Part shown: one piece after another, positions 11,789-21,313 of the stretch
How the letters are laid out: every line of letters starts with the position of its first letter
Numbering within the stretch: the first letter of the stretch is position 1
Source: Magnolia sinica
Lineage: Eukaryota; Streptophyta; Magnoliopsida; Magnoliales; Magnoliaceae
NCBI RefSeq assembly: GCF_029962835.1
Contig: NC_080591.1
Span: 37,269,501 to 37,333,500 of the forward strand
Length of the DNA stretch: 64,000 bases
Direction: 5' to 3'
Translations under genes and position numbers: made by a program
Notes under the pieces: model-generated
What the model was told of the DNA's origin: nothing
Seen by the model: only the letters and a program-made list of their open reading frames with translations
Database searches by the model: none

Positions 11789-12624
11789 TGTTGATGCAGT
11801 TTTCGGTTCACCCCCCTTTTCACACTCGAGTACCTGGTGCCTACATAAGTAAAAGACAAAGGAGACCCTAGCTAGTTCAGGGGACCCTCCGATGCCTAAG
11901 TCAGGCTTGAAATCTGGATCTAACGACGAAAGTTTTGAGGTGAGAGATGGATGTCTCGTACCTTTCAGTGTAGGTGAGCTCTCTATTTATAGAGGCAACG
12001 TAATCCCATGGCGTATAGAACTTTCCCTAAAGGGGATCGATTGTTGTCTATGACGATCCCAAGATCTTCGATCTCTTGGATTTTCGGAATCGGATGTTAT
12101 TCTCTGAGGATCTCGGAGGAGGATCTTAATATCATGCCAACTCCTTGGCTCGGCTCTAAGCGTCTAGATGAGAATGATTGACGGAGCTCAGCCGATCGTC
12201 AACTGATCTCAAAGTATTAGTACATGCGGATGACTTACGCTCGTCGACTCGCTTTCCGCTGAACTGTAGTTGACTGTGGATGGATGACCTTTGATCGGCT
12301 ATCAACCGAAATATAGTCGACCCATACTCGGCATATCACTAACTGACAGTCGACCCTTGGCCAATGTAGAAGATAAACCAAATTGAGGTTAAGCCAAGGT
12401 TTGGTCGGCCTGTGCTTGATTGATAGCTGACCCATGAATTAGGTTGGTGCGAGGGACCCTTTGAGTGCCCTCAAAGGTGTATCAACCTCCTTAGAGATCT
12501 TGCCTTATGGCTCCGGACATGCGGGCCTCGGATAGGCTCGACACCTGGTGAGTTCGGGCCATGTCAGTAGAGTTGGTCCATTCCATAAACCGACTTATTG
12601 ACTTATCATATTTTTCCCCCAACA
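11789..12624 (-). repeat. LTR of the Tat element (836 bp)
   Basis: On the minus strand the LTR starts TGTTGGGGGAAAAATATG and ends AAACTGCATCAACA, so it has TG...CA termini. A minus-strand TATA box (CTATAAATAG) lies at 11983-11992. The primer-binding site abuts its inner end. No second copy of this LTR was found at the other side of the element. Confidence 0.75.
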
Positions 12625-13467
12625 GATATTCATTTACCTTATTACATTAGACCAACACTTATTATCTAATAGCCTTTTTATTATTTATACCATTAATAAC
12701 ATTTTAAACTAAAATATTAATAATGTTCGTATATTATATTAAATTATATGGCGTTAACGATTGACTTTATCTTTCATCAAAGTTAGTAAATTTTTGTTTA
12801 AATGTTGTAGGACTTATATCTTAGTATTGCAACTTTTGTAAAATTTGCAATATTTTACTAGTTTAGTAGGTATTTATTTATTTGAAAATATTATTTTTAA
12901 ATTCTTAGACACTTTTATTAATTTTATTAATTTATTTTTAAATATTTTGGCAGTTTGATATTTAATCACCCAATCATATGATTCATGTCTAACTTCTTTA
13001 GGTAATATTTATATTTGATACCTTATCACCAAAACTAGCCATTGGTTTGCCTTGGCAAGGAAATGGCATCAAATGTGACTTTAAAAATGTCATAATTATT
13101 AAATCTTTAAATTGGAAGTACACCACAATCCACCCTAGATTCATAGCCACCTCCATTCTATACTGGTTTTGGATGTGGGCCCCACCATGTATGGGCCTTG
13201 AGCAAAGTTACCTGTAAAACCGTTCATCCGCAGGTAGCCTTCAGACGGTTAAAGAGGGAAGTGAGCCAAAATGTAACTGCGCCAAGACAAAATTGCAATG
13301 TCAGACATTTTGGACGGTCCAAACAGTACAACGTTCAGATTTGAGTTTGTCTCTTACACGGTAGTGGCCCAGATTTAGGCAGTCACGATCAACGCCCACC
13401 TGTCCCATGTGCAAGTAGACAAAAAGCCTTCATACCTGGGAAAGGGTTTGGCTAGTGAGGTCGGTGC
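12625..13467. other. AT-rich intergenic DNA
   Basis: The first half is very AT-rich. After about 13100 the base composition becomes more even. No gene, RNA gene or element terminus was recognised. It is the right flank of the Tat element. Confidence 0.5.
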
Positions 13468-13825
13468 TATGTGGACCCCACCATGATGTATATGTTTTAT
13501 CCACGCCGTCCATACATTTTGAAAGATAATTTTATGGTTTGATCCAAAAAATGAGGTAGATCTAAATCTCAATTGAACCACACCATGGGAAAACAGTAGT
13601 GATCCTCTTAGGGCCCACTGTAATGGTTATTTGACATCTAACCTGTTGATTAGGTCATACAGACTTGGATGAAGGGAAAAAATATATCAGCTTCATCCAA
13701 AACTTTTGTAGGCCCAAGATGTTTTTAATGGTGGGCGTTCAATCAACACTGTGCGGTCCACTTGAGATTTGGATCAACTTCATTTTTGGGATCATACCAT
13801 GAATGTATAATCACAGCCGTACAAT
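13468..13825. repeat. Partial fold-back repeat
   Basis: The left arm is well kept (CCCCACCATGATGTATATG, CCACGCCGTCCATAC), and the centre (GGATGAAGGGAAAA, TTTTTAATGGTGGGCGTTCA) and part of the right half remain. The sequence stops resembling the family near CATACCATGAATG, before the expected right GGGCCC arm. It is probably truncated by a deletion. Confidence 0.6.
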
Positions 13826-14039
13826 TATTAATAAGGCTAAACATCTACCCTATCCATCTCGATGGTCCTTATTTGAATGGTTTTGATAACATGATCAGGG
13901 TGACATTGGGCTACATGCAATCCATCACCGAAGTCACCTTCTATCCAATGGTCAGAATTGGCCATAGGTGGGCCCACTTTAGCCTACAATCAAATTCCCA
14001 CCGCATGAAGGTACAAACAGTATGTACCGGAATGTATCA

Positions 14040-14530
14040 GGAAGTGGATTGCGTCCAGGATCTGTGGGGCCCACCATGATGTATAGGTTTTATCTAAACC
14101 GTTCATCCATTTTTTCAGATCATTTAAAGGATAAATTAAAAAAATTACGCAGATTGAAAGCTTAAGTGGGCCACACAGTGGGGGTTTAATGGCCATAATT
14201 AAAAACTTCTTGGGAGCTACAGAAGTTTTGGATCAAGCTGATATTTGTTTTTCCCCTTCATCTATGTCTATGTAACCTTATGAACAGGTTGGATGGAAAA
14301 TAAAGGTCATGGTGATCCCTAGGAAGGTTTCAACTGTGGTCGTCATTATCATTGCTGCTTCCTGTAGTGTGGTCCACTTGAGGCTTGGATATGCCTCATT
14401 TTCTGGATTATATTATAAAGTTTTGTGAAAAGATGGATGAACAGCATGGATACAATGTATACATCAGGGTGGGCTCCACAGAGCTCCTGCTGGACCGATT
14501 TGGGTAAGGAGCGGGATGCGATCCACCGCT
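14040..14530. mobile_element. Fold-back MITE, Mutator-like, 9-bp target duplication
   Basis: The 491-bp element is flanked by a perfect 9-bp direct repeat, AATGTATCA, at 14031-14039 and 14531-14539. Its termini are inverted copies: left GGAAGTGGATTGCGTCC, right (reverse complement) AGCGGTGGATCGCATCC. Both lead into GGGCCC arms that run in inverted orientation to the centre. A 9-bp duplication with long inverted repeats is the signature of Mutator-like elements. There is no coding capacity, so it depends on a transposase encoded elsewhere. Confidence 0.8.
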
Positions 14531-15093
14531 AATGTATCATTGCTTGTGCATGAGTGGAAGAATATTGTAGGCTCGATCCGTTTCGACTCACTCTCCCTGA
14601 GTCATGATTGTTCCCCGAGCCGAAAGTAATGTGGAGAGTAGAGCTGGGCATCGGACTGAGTCGGTTCAGATTGGCTCCAACTCGATTCGGTCCGAAATTT
14701 ATATGGGCTTACCCGAACCTGATTCGATCTGGGACCGAGTCCAGAACATCTTACCCAAACCAATCCAATGCATGGTTGGCCTAACCTGAACTGAGTCAGA
14801 TCAAGTTGGGTACGATTCGGATCGGATTTTTTAAAAGTGAAAATCATCATCCTCGCTGCTATTTTCGGTGTGGTTCATTTGAGCTTTAGATATGATTCAA
14901 ATTTTTTTTATTTTTTTTTCAAATGTTCTAAAATGATCACGAAAAATTGATAAACGGTATGGATATAATAAATACATCATTATGGGGCCCATGTAATTTT
15001 GATCTCATTTGAGCCGTTTGTACAACTCGGAGCTCAAGGCGCGTCTTCGCTCGTATTTGCACGACATGTATCTACACTAGCTCTGTGTTGACG

Positions 15094-15638
15094 GGATGCG
15101 GATTAGATACTGACAGGTTGAGTAGAAGTGACGTCACCAAGTTCTGTGGGCCCCACTATGATGTATGTGTTGTATCCACACCGTCCATCCGTTTTGAGAT
15201 ATCATTTTAGGGCATGAGCCAAAGAATGATGCGAATAAAAAGCTATAGTGGACCCCACTATAGAAAACAGTGGGGAGAGTGATTCCCACCATTGAAACTA
15301 TCCTAAGGCCCACCGTAATGTTTATTTGAAATCCAACCTGTTCAAAAGTTAAAAAAGACACATAATAAGGGAAAACACAAATATCAGCTTGATTTAAAAC
15401 TTTTGTGGCCTTTAGAAGTTTTTAATGGTGGGTGTCACTGTCCCCACTGCTTTCTTTGATGGGGTCCATTGGAACTTTGAATTAAATTCATTCTTTGGAT
15501 ATTGCCCTGAAATGATCTCTCCAAATGGATGGAAGTTATGGATACAAAACATACATCATGGTGGGGCCCACGGAACTTAGTGACATCACTTTAGTAGGGA
15601 CTCTCGCTACTCAACTTGTCAGTAGTTAATCCGTACCC
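15094..15638. mobile_element. Fold-back MITE nested in the hAT element
   Basis: The 545-bp element begins GGATGCGGATTAGATACTGA and ends CAGTAGTTAATCCGTACCC, so its ends form an imperfect inverted repeat. The flanking 9-mers are GTGTTGACG (15085-15093) and ATGTTGACG (15639-15647), 8 of 9 identical. Inverted GGGCCC arms fill the interior. The flank is one copy of a roughly 80-bp unit whose second, uninterrupted copy lies at about 15669-15745 (both contain TTTGCACGACATGTATCTAC). This shows the empty site directly. Confidence 0.75.
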
Positions 15639-15777
15639 ATGTTGACGTGCTGTGCACGTAACTCAGCGAGCTCGTCTTTGCACGACATGTATCTACACAC
15701 AGCTGTAAGTTGCTGCCTGTGTTGACATGCTGTGCACGTAACTCAACGGGCTCTTATCGTACTGAGTAACCTCTGTT

Positions 15778-15966
15778 GGGGCCCACCATGAATGCATGTG
15801 GTTTATCCACGCCGTCCATTCGTTTTTCCATATCATTTTAGTGGTTGAACCCAAAATTGATGCATATCCAAAGCTCAAGTGGACCATACTATAGGAAAAA
15901 GTAGAAGTATTGATTTCCACCATTGAAAAATTTATAAGGCCCCAGTGATGTTTATTTGTCATCCAA
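15778..15966. repeat. Partial fold-back repeat inside the hAT element
   Basis: Only a left half is present: TGGGGCCCACCATGAATGC, CCACGCCGTCCATTCG, then CTCAAGTGGACC, ending near CATCCAACTTGTTCATAAG. The right half is replaced by the GATCGG-rich right sub-terminal region of the host hAT element. Confidence 0.55.
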
Positions 15967-16589
15967 CTTGTTCATAAGATAAATATATGTGATAAATATT
16001 CATAAGAATCACTCCGAATCGGATCGGATTGGTCCAGATCAAAGACATTCGGTTCAGATTCTGGTTCGGATCAGTCCAGATCGACCATGATTCGAACTCA
16101 ATTTGTTGAACGGTCGAATTTGACTGATCCAACTTGAACTGCACCGATCTAGGCCTTTGGTTCGGTTCGGATCGGGTCGGATCCGCCGGATCCAGTCACT
16201 TTGTGCCCAGCTCTAGTGGAGAGGTTCACATACATCAAGTTGGACCACAAAGTCACTGTCCAGCTGGAAGATAATTGCCAATTTCTCATTTTCTTATGAC
16301 ATCTAACCCGTCCAAGAGGTTTTCAACACCATATTATTTCAAGTAGCATAAAATCCAGGTAATCCACTCATCAGGTGTGCAACACTGAAACATTGGATCA
16401 AATTCATGACTTTCTATTATTTTCGTATGATCATTAAATTAGCCTGAGTTTTAAGTCATTTATCGTTCTTAGTAGGGAAGATATTTCGGACGGTTTGGAT
16501 TTTCTACAAATGTGACACGTGGACACTTATGTAATCGTCGGAGGGTAAGTTATCTCCAACTAGTGTCACGTGAGAACTCGAGAAGCAAA

Positions 16590-16931
16590 AACAGCTTCCA
16601 TCTCAAGTGGACCATTCCACAAGAAACAATGGTGATTGAATGCCCACCGTTAAAAACCATCTGGGGCTGACTGGAACGTTTATTTGCCATCCAATCCGTT
16701 GATAATGTTATAAAAGACCCGGATGAAGGAACAACACAAATATCAGCTTGATCCAAAACATTTGTCGCCCCAGGATATTTTTGATACCATTCAACACTCT
16801 TTCCTGTGGTGTGGTCCACCTGAGATTTGGATCTGCTGCATTTTTTGGGTTCATGCCATAAAATGAGCTGGAGAAACGGATGAATGGTGTGGATGTAAGA
16901 CATATTCATCGAGGTGGGCCCCACAGTCAGA
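16590..16931. repeat. Partial fold-back repeat
   Basis: The sequence enters in the middle of the left half (CATCTCAAGTGGACCATTCC). It continues through the centre (CCGGATGAAGGAACAACAC) to a good right arm that ends GAGGTGGGCCCCACAGTC. The left GGGCCC arm is missing. A reading frame crosses it on the minus strand but has no domain. Confidence 0.55.
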
Positions 16932-18305
16932 GATCCACCCCACCTCGGTGGACCAATCCGCAATTGGTCGCTTCTGGCAACGGGGTGGTACCACATCTCC
17001 CATAATTCATAATTCCAAATATACCCATTCCATTGACCCAAAAGACGAAAATGTCCCTACCACATTTAAAGGCGACAGATACGGATTCCACACGCCTACG
17101 CGACACATAACTACTCCCCTTTAATTAAAACCTAATTTCCTTCTACAGCCTGTCCACTGAAACGTTCGTTTTTACCATCCTCCAGGGGTAATTTTGTCAT
17201 TATCGAGAACACAACCGAGGGTATTTTCGTCACAGTAAAATTAAATAGTTCTTCGTCACAAAAGCGTCACTTATTATCATTTTTAAAAAAAGAAAAGTTA
17301 TGATACTCTGGTAGAGTGTATGGTTGATGCACGCGCACTAAAAACTGTCCACGTGGCAGGCTTAAGAAAAAATATAAATAAACGGTCTAAATCGTGGACC
17401 CACTTTGGGAGTGACATAAGCTGAAATTTACACGAATTTTGTGACTCAACTAGTCGATGTGGGTCCCATAACATCCTCTTTCCTTACTTTTGAGAAATGG
17501 TCACATCCAACCAGTTGGACCATACTTACAGTCCATCTTGTGTATAACTTCCAACATATCATGTCTGAGCCACATCCAATCCGTCCAATTTATTGGAATC
17601 TGCAAATGAGAATCAACATTTTCAAAAAATAGCTCAAAAGAATCGTCAAAACAGACTTCTTATTCATCAACGTCTATAAAATTATTTTCTATAGTGTGGT
17701 CTATTGATAATTGGATGCAGTTTATTTTGTAGAAAATGATTCTAATGGTAGGTTCAACTAATCGGATGTATTGGATTTCTGGAAAACCTAAAAATTTGAA
17801 AATTATCTGAAGTGGACTGTAATTTACCGTCCAACTGGGTGGATGTGAATGTGTGACATTCCGGTAACTTGGGGTTTTATCGCTACGCAAGATTCTGCTG
17901 AAGCTGCTGCGCGCTTTGCGGTAGGAATCGAAGGGATAGACTGCGACTCGTGCGCGATTTGCTAAATGGTAGTGTCCCACCCACCGTCCACGTGGCACGC
18001 AATAACCCAATCCAGATCATCAAATTGTTGGGCCCCACGTGGGATAATCATACACGAAATGGAGTGTTTTCTGCACAATTTCTTAAACGGCGGTTAACCA
18101 TTTTCACACGCCTGGCACCATGTCAGTCAATCCTGACCATTAAAAACGTGGCCCCCCTCGTGAATAGAGCATGACCCAAAAGCCAAAACTCATCCAACGG
18201 TCTTAATTATCAAATACTGGCCAACCGTCTATCTGGAAGCCACCAATTGGGTGGTTAGGATCATGTGATAATTTATTGGATATGCATATGATCCATCCTT
18301 TAAAG
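16932..18305. other. Intergenic DNA upstream of CSLA, no gene seen
   Basis: The DNA is mixed in composition, with scattered short matches to fold-back blocks. I recognise no coding domain, RNA gene or element terminus. It lies 1.1-2.5 kb upstream of the CSLA TATA box, so distal regulatory sites are possible but not identifiable by reading. Confidence 0.4.
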
Positions 18306-18841
18306 GGTAATGGATTGGCTACTCCCCCTAACACCAGCCAATGGCTGATGGTCAGTTCTGTTTGGGCCCCACCATGATGTCTGTGTATCATCCATGCCGT
18401 TCATCTATTTTTCTATATCATTTTATAGTATTACACAAAAAATAAGATATATCCCAATTTCAAGTGGACCACATTACTGGAAACAGTGCTGAATGAACTT
18501 CAACCATTAAAAATTAGGGACCATAAAAGTATTGGATCCAGCTGATATTTGTTTTTTCCCTTCATCTGGGTATTTATGACCTAATCAACAGATTGGATTT
18601 TGAAATAAACAGTACAGTGGGCCTTAGGAGGATTTAAATGATGGATATCCAATCACTATTGTTTTTCTGTGGTGTGGTTCACCTGAGATTTATATCCCTC
18701 TCATTTTTGGGATATAGCCCTAAAATGATCTTTAAAAATGGATTAAAGGAATGGATAAAATACATACATCATGGTGGGGCCCACAGAGCACCGAACACCA
18801 GCCACGGGGCTGGCGTTAGGGGGAGTAGCGAATCCGTTTCC
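18306..18841. mobile_element. Fold-back MITE, Mutator-like, upstream of CSLA
   Basis: The 536-bp element is flanked by the 9-mer CCTTTAAAG on both sides (18297-18305 and 18842-18850). The left end reads GGTAATGGATTGGCTACTCC and the right end, reverse-complemented, reads GGAAACGGATTCGCTACTCC; the match continues through CCCTAAC and CCAGCC. Inside are the inverted GGGCCCCACCATGATGT / CATGGTGGGGCCCAC arms. The ends sit about 570 bp upstream of the CSLA TATA box. CCTTTAAAG is nearly palindromic, so the exact boundary could shift by a base or two. Confidence 0.8.
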
Positions 18842-19413
18842 CCTTTAAAGCGCCTGAAAGCCTATGCCACTTATAGGGTGGATGTGTCTCCATCACTCAA
18901 GAAATGTTACAACGAGTGGTAGATCTAAACCGTTGATCTTACAGGATGTGAAATTAGTGGTGGCTACATAAAAATTCTTGATTAATGGCCCACAATTAAA
19001 ACAGTTAAAAACCTACATTTTCAAATGATAAAAGGGCTGAAAATTTCAACACTCCCCAAACCACAATGAGGACAACTGAATAAACGGTTGAGATGATTGG
19101 AACATGATCTCAGTCCCAGTTATTTTGGTATATGTTGAATTCATGAAGGCTACGTGTAGGGTGGATGAGTAACCACCATTTTAATAAAATACAACGTTAA
19201 AAAAAGCCAACGGCAGTCTCAGCTAATCCGGGGTTAAAAAGAAAAAGTGGGCCCGAAGTAGGAAAGCGTCTGGGAAAAGACGCCGGGAATTCCGCCGTGA
19301 TCTGACGGTCAGCTGCCGGAATCCGTTCGTCAGTTTCTGCTCGTGTGTCTTATTTTAAAGGCGGAGAAGGAGTGAGGCAGTTGAAGTGTCGGCTGCTTTC
19401 TGTTCCAAACTTC
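18842..19413. other. Proximal upstream region of CSLA
   Basis: This is non-coding DNA between the MITE and the TATA box. No individual operator-like site can be named from sequence alone. Confidence 0.4.
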
Positions 19414-19414
19414 A

Positions 19415-19423
19415 TATATAAAA
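19415..19423 (+). promoter_or_regulatory. Likely CSLA TATA box
   Basis: TATATAAAA sits in CTTCATATATAAAAAGAAAG. It is followed at a normal distance by a purine-rich, then CT-rich leader. It predicts transcription starting near 19445-19455, about 780 bases before the chosen start codon. Confidence 0.5.
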
Positions 19424-19444
19424 AGAAAGGGAAGAGGAGAGAGA

Positions 19445-20233
19445 GGAAGCAGAGCAAAACAGAGGATTCTCTCTCTCTCTCTCTCAGGCCTACTGAAAGA
19501 GGAGAGCAATTTGGTGGGTTGAGAGACTGAGAGGTTTTGAAGAAGAGGAGAAACAGAGTACTTTTTCTTCCTTTTACTTTCTGCGGGTTGTTTGGTCTTT
19601 GTTTTGGGGTTTTGGGATCTTGTATTGAAAGAGGTTTTGGATTTATTAAGAGGGTGATATCTGAGTTTTGGGTATTGCTTGGTTTGTAGAATTGAGTTGT
19701 GGAAAAGTACGAAAATTCAGGAAGTGTTATTTTCAATATCATTTGCATAGCTTTTCGTGAGCTGTTTGGTGGGGGGGTTTTTTGGGTTTAAGAGGGCGAG
19801 ATCTGAATTGGGTTTCTCTTTCCTTGTTGAATTGGGTTAGGAAAGGAAGAAAAAGAGAGGAATTTGGTGGGTTTTCTGCTATTTTTCTTCTTTCTCATTG
19901 CATTGCCTTTTTGTTTGTTTGTTTATTTGAGTTTAAGAAGGTGAGATCTGAAGTGGGTTTCTCTGTTTCACACTTCAACTACCTTCTCTTTTCTTTTGGA
20001 ATGGTGTGGGGATGGGTTTTGAGCGAGTAACTGACAGTCCAGCTCTCCCACATTGCCTTGCGTAATTCAGCAGCAAAAACTGCAGAAGAAAGAGAAAAAG
20101 AGGGAAAAAGGAAGAGAGATTCGTGCTCTTTTCGCAAAGGAATTCTCTTTAAATCCATTGCAGATCTAGTGAGTTCTCCTTACTGCTTCCCCTGCTTTGA
20201 ATTCTCTCTGTTTCTCTTCGCTCCGACAGAGAA
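19445..20233 (+). other. Probable CSLA 5' untranslated region
   Basis: The region carries a CTCTCT run (about 19469-19487), common in plant leaders, and several upstream ATGs with short frames. The sequence just before the start codon (GTTTCTCTTCGCTCCGACAG, then AGAAATGG) looks like a pyrimidine-rich splice acceptor. The leader may therefore contain an intron that removes the upstream ATGs. The donor cannot be fixed by eye. Confidence 0.45.
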
Positions 20234-21272
20234 ATGGATCGGATTTCTTCCTCAACGCTACTGCCAGAAACATTCCAAGGTACAAACGACGATGTTACTC
20301 AGCAGATTGGATTGATTTGGGAGCAGATCAAAGCACCACTGATCGTGCCGCTGCTTCGGATTGCGGTATTTGTGAGTTTGGCAATGTCGGTAATGCTGTT
20401 CATCGAACGAGTCTACATGGGCGTCGTCATCATTCTCGTGAAGCTCTTCTGCCGTAAGCCCGAGAAGCGTTACAACTGGGAGCCTATACGAGACGATGTC
20501 GAGCTCGGAAACTCTGCCTATCCGATGGTTCTTGTTCAAATTCCCATGTACAACGAGAAAGAGGTAGCCTTTTTCTATCGATTTTCGATCCTTCTGTAAT
20601 CTGCATTGCTGTTTCCTAGCTTCCATTCTGTTGAATTCTGTTTTTTCTTTATGTGGGAGGCTTTGGTTTGTGAGATTTCTCTCTGTGTTTGATCTTTGAT
20701 GCAGGTGTATCAGCTCTCCATTGGAGCTGCTTGTGGGCTTTCATGGCCGTCGGATCGTATCATAATCCAAGTGCTTGATGATTCTACTGACCCAACTATC
20801 AAGGTCCTTAAATCAATAGCTACCAATCCAAACGCTTGAATAAGGATAAGATAAAAATTCAGTTTTTCTTATTCTAGTTAGTGAAAATTTCCACCTTTTC
20901 TTTGGCTTCTATCTGTTTTTTCTGTTTTGTTATCTTTTCCTTTCCCAGACCCAGATATCAATGTCCTTAAAACCAATCTTTTTCACTAAAAAAAATCCAG
21001 AAAAAGGAAAAATTGTAATATTTCCCTTCTTGTACAAAAAATTGAAGATTTTCGTTTTATTTTTGGTCCTTTTTTCCCCATTTTCCAGTTCATTTATGAA
21101 ATTACCATTAGTTAAAGAAAAAAAAAACCCAAGAAAAGATAAAGAAATTGCATTGTCTGGACTCCTCTTTGATTTCTGCTATGGGTATTTTTATTTTTTA
21201 TTTTCTCATTTTTCCCCTTTTTTCTTTTCAAGTTCATCAATAGAATCTCTCACAAAAATCAAAACAACATTT

Positions 21273-21313
<41 letters not shown>

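Larger units (their letters stand above)
3181..12624 (-). mobile_element. Decayed Tat-lineage Ty3/gypsy LTR retrotransposon
   Basis: Read on the minus strand the order is LTR (12624-11789), primer-binding site, gag, aspartic protease, reverse transcriptase, RNase H and integrase. An extra gene on the opposite strand follows, converging on the end of pol. Gag-Pro-RT-RH-INT order defines Ty3/gypsy. An antisense extra ORF 3' of integrase is a known property of the Tat group (Grande, Retand relatives), so the lineage call is an inference from architecture. All frames carry stops or frameshifts. Only one LTR is recognisable and the low-coordinate LTR was not found, so the left boundary is approximate and the element is probably truncated. 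Confidence 0.8.
14639..16215. mobile_element. hAT-type non-autonomous element (1577 bp) with nested MITE
   Basis: The element starts TAGAGCTGGGCA and ends TGCCCAGCTCTA, a perfect 12-bp terminal inverted repeat. It is flanked by a perfect 8-bp direct repeat, GTGGAGAG (14631-14638 and 16216-16223). An 8-bp duplication and TAGRGCTG-like ends are hAT features. Sub-terminal DNA is rich in TCGGTTCAGATTGG / GATCGGATTGG motifs, as expected for transposase-binding repeats. Inside are a complete fold-back MITE (15094-15638), partial fold-back copies and a short tandem duplication. No transposase frame is present. Confidence 0.85.

Noticed and set aside
13762..14079. 105-codon plus-strand frame near the fold-back repeats
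   Set aside because: It spans the end of one fold-back and the start of another, with no domain.
19350..19748. 132-codon minus-strand frame at the CSLA promoter and leader
   Set aside because: It overlaps the TATA box and CT run of the CSLA leader; the composition is low complexity and no domain is seen.
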